Shown: in pieces, positions 20,664 to 29,128 of the stretch
Numbering within the stretch: the stretch's first letter is position 1
How the letters are laid out: the number at the start of each line of letters is the position of its first letter
Source of the DNA: Cellulomonas sp. ES6
Lineage (GTDB): Bacteria; Actinomycetota; Actinomycetes; Actinomycetales; Cellulomonadaceae
DNA: 64,000 bases
Direction: 5' to 3'
Assembly: GCF_030053835.1 (NCBI RefSeq)
Contig: NZ_CP125655.1
Location: 1,860,001-1,924,000, forward strand
Program-made: the position numbers and the translations under genes
The notes under the pieces: model-generated
What the model saw: the letters and a program-made list of their open reading frames with translations, nothing else
Databases searched by the model: none
Told to the model about the DNA's origin: nothing

Positions 20664-21995
20664 ATGACCAGCCCCCTCGGCGACCGCGGCACCGCCGCGT
20701 CCCCGCACCCCGAGCCGCTCGTGGTGCGCACCGTCCCGCTCGACGCCCCCGACGACCTGCTGTCCCTGCTCCCCGAGGACGCACCGCTCACGTGGGTGCG
20801 CCGCGGCGACGGCCTGGTCGGCTGGGGCGAGGCGGCGCGGGTCGAGGTCGCGGGCGCGACGCGGTTCGCCGACGCCGAGCGGGCGTGGCAGCAGGTCGTC
20901 GCGCACGCGGTGGTCCGCGACGAGGTGCGGCTGCCCGGCACCGGGCCGGTGGCGTTCGGCTCGTTCGCCTTCGACGACGCCTCCGCGGCGGGCGGCGTGC
21001 TCGTGGTGCCGGAGGTCGTCGTGGGCCGCCGCGACGGCCGCGCCTGGCTGACGGTGGTCGGCACGGCCGGCGCGCTCGGGCCCGCCCCCGACTGGACGAC
21101 GGTCGCCCGGCACGTCGCCGGGCTGACGCCCGTGCGCGCCCCCGGCGAGGTGACGTACTCCTCCGGCTCCGTCCCGGCCGAGGACTGGCCGGAGGTCGTG
21201 GCTCGCGGCGTCGCCGCGATCCGCGCCGGCGAGGTCGACAAGGTGGTGCTCGCGCGCGACGAGGTGGCCACCACCACGGAGCCGCTGGACGTCCGGCACG
21301 CGCTCGGGCGCCTCGCGGAGCGCTACCCGACCTGCTGGACGTTCTCCGTCGACGGGCTGATCGGCGCGACGCCGGAGCTGCTCGTCCGGTCGGACAAGGG
21401 CCTGGTCACCTCGCGCGTGCTCGCCGGGACGATCCGGCGCACCGGCGACGACGACGCCGACCTGGCGCACGCCGCGATCCTCGCGCACTCGTCGAAGGAC
21501 CTCGAGGAGCACGAGTACGCGGTGACCTCCGTGGCCCGGGCGCTCGCGCCGTTCTGCTCGTCCACCAACGTGCCCGACGCGCCGTTCGTGCTGCACCTGC
21601 CGAACGTGCTGCACCTGGCGTCCGACGTGACCGGGGTGCTCGCGGGTGCCGGCGAGGGCGGCGACGTGCCGCACCCGACCTCGCTCGCGCTCGCGGCCGC
21701 GCTGCACCCGACGGCCGCGGTGTGCGGGACGCCGACCGACGCCGCCCGGGCGCTGATCCGACGCGTCGAGGGCATGGACCGCGCGCGGTACGCCGGGCCC
21801 GTCGGCTGGGTCGGCGCGGACGGCGACGGCGAGTGGGGCATCGGGCTGCGCTCGGCCGAGCTCGACCCGGACGACCCGCACCGGCTGCGGCTGTTCGCGG
21901 GCTGCGGCATCGTCGCGGCGTCCGACCCGGCGGCGGAGCTCGCGGAGTCGCGGGCGAAGCTGGTCCCGATGCGGACGGCGCTCGCGACGGACTGA
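20664..21995 (+). CDS. menF: isochorismate synthase
   Basis: Converts chorismate to isochorismate, first step of menaquinone synthesis. 443 residues with a chorismate-binding C-terminal domain: catalytic region AGEVDKVVLARDE, the stretch around LAHAAILAHSSKDLEEHEYAV, HPTAAVCGTP, and the C-terminal GCGIVAASDPAAEL. The ATG at 20664 is chosen because it begins the conserved length; the reading frame stays open far upstream but across menG on the other strand. It is flanked on both sides by copies of a 57-bp palindromic element. Siderophore-type isochorismate synthases look alike, but the men neighbours favour menaquinone. Confidence 0.92.
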   Translation: MTSPLGDRGTAASPHPEPLVVRTVPLDAPDDLLSLLPEDAPLTWVRRGDGLVGWGEAARVEVAGATRFADAERAWQQVVAHAVVRDEVRLPGTGPVAFGSFAFDDASAAGGVLVVPEVVVGRRDGRAWLTVVGTAGALGPAPDWTTVARHVAGLTPVRAPGEVTYSSGSVPAEDWPEVVARGVAAIRAGEVDKVVLARDEVATTTEPLDVRHALGRLAERYPTCWTFSVDGLIGATPELLVRSDKGLVTSRVLAGTIRRTGDDDADLAHAAILAHSSKDLEEHEYAVTSVARALAPFCSSTNVPDAPFVLHLPNVLHLASDVTGVLAGAGEGGDVPHPTSLALAAALHPTAAVCGTPTDAARALIRRVEGMDRARYAGPVGWVGADGDGEWGIGLRSAELDPDDPHRLRLFAGCGIVAASDPAAELAESRAKLVPMRTALATD

Positions 21996-22018
21996 CGCGC
22001 CGGCCCACGTCGCCCGGA

Positions 22019-22075
22019 CGATCGGATCCGCACGCACCGACACGCCGCGCGCGTCCGCGCGAACGGATCCGAACG
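22019..22075. repeat. 57-bp palindromic element M2
   Basis: Second copy of M1: arms CGATCGGATCCG (22019-22030) and CGGATCCGAACG (22064-22075) with one mismatch and again exactly 33 bases between. It lies in the 289-base convergent gap after menF; the rest of that gap (to 22284) holds only GC-rich sequence and a weak GGCCCCCG hairpin at 22155-22196. Confidence 0.75.
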
Positions 22076-22284
22076 CACCGGTTCTGGTCTGCTCACGACG
22101 CCGGCACGTCCACCGCGCGACCCCGGCGGTGCGGCAGCGCACCGGACGGACGGCGGCCCCCGCCGCGCGCCGGGGGTGGGCGCTGCGACGGGGGCCGTCG
22201 GTGCGGCGGCGGGGGGCAGGACCCGCCGCCGGAGGCCCGGACGGGGCAGGGGGTCACCCGCCCGGGCGGTCGTGGGGCGCGGGG

Positions 22285-24144
22285 TCAGCCGCGGCCCTGC
22301 TGCTGCTGCTGGAACCACTCCCAGAGCTGCTCGGGGGTCATGTCCTCCAGGCTGCCGGGGCCCTGGCCGGGCGACTGCTGCTCACCCTGCTCGGACCCAC
22401 CCTGCTCCGAACCACCCTGCTCGGAGCCGCCCTGGCCCGAGCCCTGGTCCTGCGTCGCGGTGGCCTCGAGCGTCGCGAGGGTCACGTCGACGTCCATCGA
22501 CTTCCCGTCGCGCACCACCGTGAGGGTGACCTGGTCGCCGGACGCGTGCGCCCGGACGTAGCCGGTCAGCGACTCCGCCCCGCCCACGGCGCGACCGTCG
22601 ATCGCCACGATGACGTCGTCGGGCTCCAGCCCGGCCTTCGCGGCCGGCGTGCCGTCGGAGACGCTCTTGACCGTCGCCCCGGCGCGCGTCACGCCGTCGG
22701 CGGTGGCCGTGCCGTCGCCCAGGGTGACGCCGAGGAACGCGTGCTCCGCGGTGCCGTCCTGGATGAGCTGGCCGGAGATCATGTCGACCACGTCGACCGG
22801 GATCGCGAAGCCCAGGCCGATCGAGCCGGACTGGCTCGACGTGGTGGCGATGGACGACGTGATGCCGATGACCCGGCCCTGCGCGTCGAACAGCGGACCG
22901 CCGGAGTTGCCGGGGTTCACGGCCGCGTCGATCTGGATCGCGTTCGTCACGACGGTGTCGGACGCCCCGGACTCGGTGGTCGACACCGGTCGGTCGAGCG
23001 CGGACACGATGCCGGTGGTCACGGTGTTGGCCAGGCCGAGCGGGTTGCCGACCGCCATGACCGGGTCGCCGACCGCGACGTCCCCGACGCTGCCGAACGT
23101 GGCGGGCGACAGGTCGTCCGGGGCGTCCCGCAGCTGCACGACGGCCAGGTCCGTGGTCGGGTCCGTGCCCACGACGTCGGCCGTGAAGATGCGGCCGTCG
23201 GTGAGGGTGACCTGCACCTCGCCGTTCTCCGCGCCGGACACGACGTGGTTGTTGGTGACGACGTGACCCTCGGAGTCCACGATCACGCCGGAGCCCTCGG
23301 CCCCGCCGTTGCTGGTGGTGACCTGGATCGCGACGACGGACGCCTGCACGGCCGACGCGACGGCCTGCCAGTCGGGGTCCTCCGTGGAGGAGCCCGAGAC
23401 CGGGACGGTGTCGCTCTCGGAGCGGCCGATCGACGAGATGTCCGCGGCGCGGGAGCCGCCGCCGTCCTGGTCGTCGAACGCGCCGGTGAGCGCCGCGGTG
23501 CCGAGGCTGCCGAGCAGGGCCGCGGCCGCGGCGACGCCGACGACCGGCAGCCACAGGCGGTTGCGCGGGGACCGCGACCCGCCCTCGGGGGCTCCGGGGC
23601 CGGGGACGGCCGGGCCGCCCGGACCGGCCGGGGCCTCGCCCGCCGGGGCCGGCCGGCGGAAGGCCGCCAGCGGGTCGTGGCCCGCGGCACCCTGTCCGGC
23701 GGCGGGCTGCCCGGCGGCGGGCTGCGGTGCCGGGGCGGGCTGCTGCGCCGCGGCGTGGGCGTAGGGGCCCGGCTGCGGCGCGGGGGCCTGCGGCGCGCCG
23801 TGGTGGTACGGCGCGGGGTACGGGGGCTGCGGGGCGGCGGCCTGCGGCACCGCCTGCGTCGCCGCGGGCGTGATGCGCTGGGTCGGGGCCTCCTGCGGAT
23901 GCGTCGCGGACGCGGGCGGGCCGGCCGGCGGCTGGTCCTGCGGCCCGGCGGCCGGGGTGGCCGCCAGCGGCTCGGTGGCGGCGGCGCGGTCGTGCTGCGG
24001 GAGGTGCTCGGTCGGGGCGGTGCCCTGCGGCGCGGGCACGGGCTGGGTGGGGGCGGGCGCCTGCGGCGCGGCGGCGAGCTGCTCGTCACGCTGCGGCTGC
24101 GCGGCGCCCGCGTCCGGCCGGTGTCCCTCGGGGGTGCTGGTCAT
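22285..24144 (-). CDS. HtrA/DegP-like membrane-anchored serine protease
   Basis: Extracytoplasmic quality-control protease, 619 residues. Order: ~190-residue cytoplasmic Pro/Ala/Gln-rich region, one transmembrane helix (about 197-220), trypsin-like domain with His300 (VVTNNHVV), Asp332 (TDLAVVQL) and Ser414 (NPGNSGGPLF), a PDZ domain, then a low-complexity tail with repeated GGSEQ units. I chose the ATG at 24142-24144 because AGGAGG lies eight bases upstream; an ATG nine codons earlier (24171) has no such site. It is a separate unit downstream of menD. Confidence 0.92.
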   Translation of the reverse strand: MTSTPEGHRPDAGAAQPQRDEQLAAAPQAPAPTQPVPAPQGTAPTEHLPQHDRAAATEPLAATPAAGPQDQPPAGPPASATHPQEAPTQRITPAATQAVPQAAAPQPPYPAPYHHGAPQAPAPQPGPYAHAAAQQPAPAPQPAAGQPAAGQGAAGHDPLAAFRRPAPAGEAPAGPGGPAVPGPGAPEGGSRSPRNRLWLPVVGVAAAAALLGSLGTAALTGAFDDQDGGGSRAADISSIGRSESDTVPVSGSSTEDPDWQAVASAVQASVVAIQVTTSNGGAEGSGVIVDSEGHVVTNNHVVSGAENGEVQVTLTDGRIFTADVVGTDPTTDLAVVQLRDAPDDLSPATFGSVGDVAVGDPVMAVGNPLGLANTVTTGIVSALDRPVSTTESGASDTVVTNAIQIDAAVNPGNSGGPLFDAQGRVIGITSSIATTSSQSGSIGLGFAIPVDVVDMISGQLIQDGTAEHAFLGVTLGDGTATADGVTRAGATVKSVSDGTPAAKAGLEPDDVIVAIDGRAVGGAESLTGYVRAHASGDQVTLTVVRDGKSMDVDVTLATLEATATQDQGSGQGGSEQGGSEQGGSEQGEQQSPGQGPGSLEDMTPEQLWEWFQQQQQGRG

Positions 24145-24267
24145 GGTCGGTTCCTCCTTCTCGCCGACCATGAGACTCCTCGCCCCTGGAGCGACGCTCG
24201 GGGGAACCTGGGAGTCTGCTGCGAGTTCGGCGACGACGGCGAGCGACCACCGGCGCGCCGACGGAGG

Positions 24268-26124
24268 TCAGCGCCCCGCGGGCCCCCGGACCGCGTCCCT
24301 CACCGCGGCCGCCAGCCGGTCCCCGAGCGCGCGCCGGTCGGCGCGGTCGACGCGGACCTCGACCACCGACAGCCCCCGGCCGGGCGCCGCGAGCGCGGCG
24401 TCGAGCGCCGGCCCGTCGCCGACGCGCACGTGCCGTACCCCGTACCCCGCGCACAGCGCCGCGAGGTCGGCGGCGTGCGGCGTCGCGAACACCCGCTCGA
24501 ACGCCCGGGCACGCTCCGGCGCGCCGTGCTCGAGGGTCGCGAAGATCGACCCGCCGCCGTCGTTGAGGACCACGACCTGCAGGTCCGGCACCTGCTCCGT
24601 CGTGGGCACCAGCAGGCCGCCCACGTCGTGCAGGAACGTGAGGTCGCCGACGAGCGCCCGCACCCGGCGCCCGGGCAGCCCGAGCGCGACCCCGGCCGCC
24701 GTGGACACCATGCCGTCGATGCCGGCCAGGCCGCGGTTGGCGACCACCGCGGGCGGGGAGTCCCAGCGCGCCACCAGGTCGAGGTCCCGCACGGGGTTCG
24801 AGGAGCCGACCACGAGCACGTCGCCGGGCAGGCACGCCCGCGCGACGTGCCGCACCGCGCGCGGCCCGGTCATGGGGGGCGTGCCGCGGATCGGGGGCGC
24901 CGACGGGTCGTCGTCCAGCAGCGCGTCGAGGGCCTCGGACGCGGCGGCGTCCGCGCGCTGCCAGGCCGCCAGCCAGCGGGGGTCGCCCGCGGGACCCGCC
25001 AGCCAGGACGACGGCACACCGGGCAGCACGCGGTCCGCCGCGCGTCCGGCGTCCGGCCAGCCCGCGCCCGACGGCGCGACCACGGTCAGGTCGACGTCGT
25101 CGCGGGCGAGCAGCGCGCTCACCGGGCGGGACAGCGTCGGCCGGCCGAGCAGGACGACCGACCGCACCCGACCGCCGAGGTCCGGGTCGGCGAGCAGCAG
25201 GCGGTAGGCCGCCAGGGCGTTCGGTCCGCCGCGCGCGCCCGACGACGGCTCCGCCAGCAGCGGCCACCCCCGGGCCTCCGCGAGCCGGCGCGCGTCCGGC
25301 CCCGCGGCGTCACCGGCCACCACCACGACGGGACCCGGCGGATCCGCGGGCTCCGGGGCGCCCCACCCGTCCGCGCGCGGCGACCCCGCGGGCACGCGCG
25401 CCACGACGTCCGGCCGGCCGGCCGCGTCCGGCGCGGGCCACGCCGCGTCGTCGACGCCGAGCGGCTCGCGGTACGCCAGGTCGAGGTGCACGGGGCCGGG
25501 GTCGGCGGTGCGGGTGCCGAGCGCCGCGGCGACCGCCCGCGTCACCAGGTGCCGCAGGTCGCGGTCCTCGCCGGGGCGTCCGGTGGGCGCCGGCACGTCG
25601 GCGTCGAGTCGCACCGCGGGACCGAAGATGCCGGCCTGGACGGTGGTCTGGTTCGCGCCCGTGCCGCGGAGCTCGTGCGGCCGGTCGGCGGTCAGCAGCA
25701 GCAGCGGGAGGCCCGCGTGGTGCGCCTCGAGCACGGCGGCGTGCAGGTGGGCGACCGCCGTGCCGGAGGTCGTCACGACCGCGACGGGGCGCGGGGCGCC
25801 CTCGACGACGGCCGCCCGCGCCAGGCCGAGCGCCAGGAACGCGGCGTCGCGCTCGTCGACCCGCACGTGCAGCCGGAGCGCCGGAGCGCCGGCCGGGCGC
25901 TCGCCCGCGGGGAGGGCGGCGTCGGCGAGGGCGGCGGCGAGCGGCGCGCTGCGGGACCCGGGCGCGAGCACGACGTCGCGCACGCCGTGGGCCGCGAGCT
26001 CGGTGAGCAGGACGCGCGCGGCGTGCGGCGCGGGCGGCGCGGGCGGGGCCGGCGGAGCCACCGGGGCCGACGAGCCGTCCCGCTCCGCCGGCGCGGGGCC
26101 GGTCACGGCGGCCTCCCCGGTCAC
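24268..26124 (-). CDS. menD: 2-succinyl-5-enolpyruvyl-6-hydroxy-3-cyclohexene-1-carboxylate synthase
   Basis: Thiamine diphosphate enzyme joining isochorismate and 2-oxoglutarate. 618 residues with the N-terminal LAPGSRSAPLAAAL region and the ThDP motif ALVGDLTFLHDVGGLL near the C-terminus. The first ~30 residues are an Ala/Pro-rich extension. GTG start at 26122-26124 overlaps the menC stop in GTGA; another GTG six codons later is possible. Last gene of the SMR-tetR-menC-menD unit. Confidence 0.93.
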   Translation of the reverse strand: MTGEAAVTGPAPAERDGSSAPVAPPAPPAPPAPHAARVLLTELAAHGVRDVVLAPGSRSAPLAAALADAALPAGERPAGAPALRLHVRVDERDAAFLALGLARAAVVEGAPRPVAVVTTSGTAVAHLHAAVLEAHHAGLPLLLLTADRPHELRGTGANQTTVQAGIFGPAVRLDADVPAPTGRPGEDRDLRHLVTRAVAAALGTRTADPGPVHLDLAYREPLGVDDAAWPAPDAAGRPDVVARVPAGSPRADGWGAPEPADPPGPVVVVAGDAAGPDARRLAEARGWPLLAEPSSGARGGPNALAAYRLLLADPDLGGRVRSVVLLGRPTLSRPVSALLARDDVDLTVVAPSGAGWPDAGRAADRVLPGVPSSWLAGPAGDPRWLAAWQRADAAASEALDALLDDDPSAPPIRGTPPMTGPRAVRHVARACLPGDVLVVGSSNPVRDLDLVARWDSPPAVVANRGLAGIDGMVSTAAGVALGLPGRRVRALVGDLTFLHDVGGLLVPTTEQVPDLQVVVLNDGGGSIFATLEHGAPERARAFERVFATPHAADLAALCAGYGVRHVRVGDGPALDAALAAPGRGLSVVEVRVDRADRRALGDRLAAAVRDAVRGPAGR

Positions 26125-27071
26125 GCGGCCACCGCCCGCACCGCCGCGACCCGGTCCGCCCACCGCTGCGCCGTCGCGGCGTCGGCGGCCGTCGCGGCGA
26201 GCCGCTCGGGGTCGGGGGCCACGGCGAGGGCGTCCGCGACGCGCAGCGCGCCGTCGACGGGCAGCAGCGGCGGCGCGGCCACGTCGGCGGTCAGCAGCTG
26301 CGCGGTCGCCAGCCCGCAGGCGAACGGCAGCTCCGGCAGCGCGGCCGCCAGCGCGACCCCGGCGGCCAGGCCCACGGAGGACTCGAGCGCGGAGGACACG
26401 ACCACCGGCAGCCCGACGCGCTCGGCGAGCTCGAGGCAGGCGCGCACCCCGCCGAGGGGCTGCACCTTGAGCACCACGACGTCGGCGGCCTCGGCCCGCA
26501 CCACCGCCAGCGGGTCCTCGGCCCGGCGGATGGACTCGTCCGCGGCGATGGGCACGTGCGTCGCCCGGCGGACGCGCGCGAGGTCGTCGACCGACGCGAC
26601 GGGCTGCTCGGCGTACTCGAGCCCCCGGGCGGCGCGGTCCAGCAGCGCGAGCCGGTCGACGGCGGTCTCGACGTCCCAGGCGGCGTTCGCGTCGACCCGG
26701 ATGGACCCGTGGGGGCCGAGCGCCTCGCGGACGGCGGCGAGCCGGTCGGCCTCCTCGGCGGCGCCCTGGCCGGGTTCGGCGACCTTCACCTTGGCGGTGG
26801 TGCAGCCGCCGGAGGCGAGCACGATCCGTCGCGCGGCGTCCGGCCCGACCGCCGGGACGGTCACGTTGACGGGCACCCGGTCGCGGACCGGCTCCGGCCA
26901 GCCCCGGTCCGCGCCCTCGCGCGCCGCCCGCCACCACGCCGCGGACTCGGCGGCGTCGTAGTCCCAGAACGGGCTGAACTCGCCCCACCCGGCGTCGCCG
27001 CGCAGCAGGACGCCCTCGCGCACCGTGATCCGGCGGAAGCGCGTGCGCAGCGGGATCGCGTAGACGTGCAC
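26121..27071 (-). CDS. menC: o-succinylbenzoate synthase
   Basis: Enolase-superfamily dehydratase of menaquinone synthesis, 316 residues. The KxK motif (TAKVKVAE), metal ligands in IRVDANAAWD, EQPV and ADESI, and the catalytic Lys in VVLKVQPLGG are all present. It begins five bases after tetR ends and overlaps menD by four bases, so it is co-transcribed with a regulator and an exporter gene. Confidence 0.93.
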   Translation of the reverse strand: MHVYAIPLRTRFRRITVREGVLLRGDAGWGEFSPFWDYDAAESAAWWRAAREGADRGWPEPVRDRVPVNVTVPAVGPDAARRIVLASGGCTTAKVKVAEPGQGAAEEADRLAAVREALGPHGSIRVDANAAWDVETAVDRLALLDRAARGLEYAEQPVASVDDLARVRRATHVPIAADESIRRAEDPLAVVRAEAADVVVLKVQPLGGVRACLELAERVGLPVVVSSALESSVGLAAGVALAAALPELPFACGLATAQLLTADVAAPPLLPVDGALRVADALAVAPDPERLAATAADAATAQRWADRVAAVRAVAA

Positions 27072-27076
27072 GCGCC

Positions 27077-27691
27077 TCAGCGTACGGCGTCGGCGCCCGC
27101 GCCACGGGGCGCCGGCACACCCCCGGGCAGCGCTCCCGCCAGCAGGGCGCGGGCCGTCTCCCGGACCGGGCGGCCCTCGCTCGCGGCGGCGACCACGGCG
27201 CCGTCCACCACCGCGAGGGCGGTCCCGGCGGCCACGTCGCGCAGCCCGAGCGCGTCGAGCAGCCGCTCCAGCACCGCGTCGAGCCGGGCGCGGCCGGCAC
27301 CGATCGCCGCCGCGAGCGCCGGCACCCGAGCGGCCGCGAGGAGCTGCTCGTAGTGCGCGCGGACGGCGGCGTCGTCGCCGGGCGGCAGCACCGCCTCCAC
27401 CACCGCGGCGACGGGGTCGGGCGCCGGGGCGGACCGCACGCGCCGCAGCACCCCGTCCGCGTGGGCGACCCAGTCCGCCACCAGCGCGCTGCCGGCCGCG
27501 GCGGCCAGGTCGTCGAGACCGCGGTAGTAGTACGTGGTCGCCGCGAGCGGGAGCCCCGCCCGGGCCGCCACCGCCCGGTGGCTGAGCGCGGCCGGCCCCT
27601 GCTCGCGCACCAGGTCGGCCGCCGCGCGGGCGAGCTGCTCGCGGCGGCGCTCCCCCTTGGCCGTGCCGGCCGGGCGGGCGGCGGTCGTCAC
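27077..27691 (-). CDS. TetR-family transcriptional regulator
   Basis: 204-residue repressor with an N-terminal helix-turn-helix (about residues 15-60; DLVREQGPAALSHRAVAARAGLP then TTYYYRGLDDL) and a ligand-binding C-terminal domain of unknown specificity. The ATG overlaps the upstream exporter stop by four bases, and menC follows after five bases. Its likely operator is the 9-2-9 palindrome at 28075-28094, between the exporter and menB. A TetR repressor in one operon with an SMR pump usually senses a pump substrate; here menC and menD would be under the same control. Confidence 0.9.
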   Translation of the reverse strand: MTTAARPAGTAKGERRREQLARAAADLVREQGPAALSHRAVAARAGLPLAATTYYYRGLDDLAAAAGSALVADWVAHADGVLRRVRSAPAPDPVAAVVEAVLPPGDDAAVRAHYEQLLAAARVPALAAAIGAGRARLDAVLERLLDALGLRDVAAGTALAVVDGAVVAAASEGRPVRETARALLAGALPGGVPAPRGAGADAVR

Positions 27692-28011
27692 CCGTGCCCG
27701 CCCGACAGGTTCAGCCCGATGACGCCGGCGACGATGAGCACCAGCGACACCACCTTGAGCACCGAGAGCGGCTCGTCCAGCAGGACGACGGCGAGGATCG
27801 CGGTGGTGGCCGCACCCACGCCGACCCAGACCGCGTACGCCGCACCGACGGGCAGCTCACGCAGCGCCCAGCTCAGGCCGGCGAACGACGCGACGGCGAG
27901 CACCACGAACGCGACGCTGGGCCACAGCCTGCTGAAGCCGTCGGACGCCTTGAGGCTGAGGGCCCAGCCGGCCTCGAGCAGCCCGGACAGGATCAGGACG
28001 ACCCACGCCAT
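27688..28011 (-). CDS. sugE: SMR-family exporter (SugE/Gdx type)
   Basis: Four-helix small multidrug resistance protein, 107 residues. Glu13, the proton/substrate-coupling residue, is present (GLLEAGWALSLK). The loop SDGFSRLWPS and LPVGAAYAVWVGVGA match the SugE/Gdx subgroup, whose members export guanidinium, rather than EmrE. Substrate is therefore inferred. ATG at 28009-28011. First gene of a minus-strand unit with tetR, menC and menD; the ~60-base leader is too short for an obvious guanidine riboswitch. Confidence 0.88.
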   Translation of the reverse strand: MAWVVLILSGLLEAGWALSLKASDGFSRLWPSVAFVVLAVASFAGLSWALRELPVGAAYAVWVGVGAATTAILAVVLLDEPLSVLKVVSLVLIVAGVIGLNLSGGHG

Positions 28012-28074
28012 GCGGCACGCACCCTTCGCGGCGGGCGCGCCGGGTGGCCTCGTCCGCCGTCCCGCGCCCACCTT

Positions 28075-28094
28075 TCTGGTACGAGCGTACCAGA
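28075..28094. promoter_or_regulatory. putative TetR operator
   Basis: TCTGGTACGAGCGTACCAGA: perfect 9-bp arms around AG, in the gap between the divergent SMR-tetR-menCD unit and menB. It covers the -35 position expected for the leaderless menB promoter. Assignment to the adjacent TetR protein is inferred from position and symmetry. Confidence 0.65.
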
Positions 28095-28107
28095 GTGCCG
28101 GGCGCCC

Positions 28108-28113
28108 TACGCT
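28108..28113 (+). promoter_or_regulatory. -10 box of leaderless menB mRNA
   Basis: TACGCT, six bases, GTG start. No Shine-Dalgarno sequence. Confidence 0.55.
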
Positions 28114-28119
28114 GGGCGG

Positions 28120-29100
28120 GTGACCGAGCCCACCCGCCCCGCTGCGCCGCCGGTGCCCCCGCGCGTCTCCGACACCTTCGACCCCTCCCGGTGGCGGACC
28201 GTCACCGGCGTCGGCGAGCTCACCGACCTGACGTACCACCGCGGGGTCGCCCGGGCGGCGGACGGCACCGTGCGCGACCTGCCCGTCGTGCGCGTGGCGT
28301 TCGACCGGCCGGAGGTCCGCAACGCGTTCCGGCCGCACACCGTCGACGAGCTGTACCGGGTGCTCGACCACGCGCGCATGACGTCGGACGTGGGGACGGT
28401 GCTGCTCACCGGCAACGGGCCCAGCCCCAAGGACGGCGGGTACGCGTTCTGCTCGGGCGGCGACCAGCGCATCCGCGGGCGCGACGGCTACCGCTACACC
28501 GACTCCCCCGAGGCGGCGACGGCCGACCACATCGACCCCGCGCGCGCCGGGCGGCTGCACATCCTCGAGGTGCAGCGCCTCATCCGCACGATGCCGAAGG
28601 TCGTCGTGGCCGTGGTGAACGGCTGGGCCGCCGGCGGCGGCCACTCGCTGCACGTCGTGGCCGACCTGACCATCGCCTCCCGGCAGCACGCGCGGTTCAT
28701 GCAGACCGACGCGAACGTGGGCTCGTTCGACGGCGGGTACGGCTCCGCCCTGCTCGCCCGCCAGGTGGGCCAGAAGCGCGCCCGGGAGATCTTCTTCCTC
28801 GCCCGCGAGTACTCCGCGGAGCAGGCCTACGCCTGGGGCGCCGTCAACGACGTGGTCGACCACGAGCACCTCGAGGACGCCGCGCTGGAGTACGCGCGGA
28901 TCATCGCCACGAAGTCCCCGCAGGCGGTGCGGATGCTGAAGTTCGCGTTCAACCTCGCGGACGACGGCCTCGCCGGGCAGCAGGTCTTCGCGGGCGAGGC
29001 GACGCGGCTCGCGTACATGACCGACGAGGCCGTCGAGGGCCGCGACGCGTTCCTGGAGCGCCGCGACCCCGACTGGAGCCGGTTCCCGTACGCCTACTGA
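28120..29100 (+). CDS. menB: 1,4-dihydroxy-2-naphthoyl-CoA synthase
   Basis: Crotonase-family ring-closing enzyme of menaquinone synthesis, 326 residues including a ~45-residue N-terminal extension usual in actinobacteria. FCSGGDQRIRG, GWAAGGGHSLHVVADLTIAS, TDANVGSFDGGYGS and the C-terminal RDPDWSRFPY are characteristic. GTG start at 28120 is chosen because a TACGCT box lies six bases before it, giving a leaderless transcript. Its promoter region contains the palindrome assigned to the divergent TetR. Confidence 0.95.
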   Translation: MTEPTRPAAPPVPPRVSDTFDPSRWRTVTGVGELTDLTYHRGVARAADGTVRDLPVVRVAFDRPEVRNAFRPHTVDELYRVLDHARMTSDVGTVLLTGNGPSPKDGGYAFCSGGDQRIRGRDGYRYTDSPEAATADHIDPARAGRLHILEVQRLIRTMPKVVVAVVNGWAAGGGHSLHVVADLTIASRQHARFMQTDANVGSFDGGYGSALLARQVGQKRAREIFFLAREYSAEQAYAWGAVNDVVDHEHLEDAALEYARIIATKSPQAVRMLKFAFNLADDGLAGQQVFAGEATRLAYMTDEAVEGRDAFLERRDPDWSRFPYAY

Positions 29101-29128
29101 CGCGGGGCACGCCGGGGCGCCGGGGCCG

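Noticed and set aside
22129..26961. 1610-codon plus-strand frame over htrA, menD and menC
   Set aside because: It crosses three genes with intact active-site motifs on the other strand and shows no domain.
28012..28074. Guanidine riboswitch before the SMR exporter gene
   Set aside because: The leader is only about 60 bases and lacks a ykkC-like aptamer; the palindrome better fits a TetR operator.
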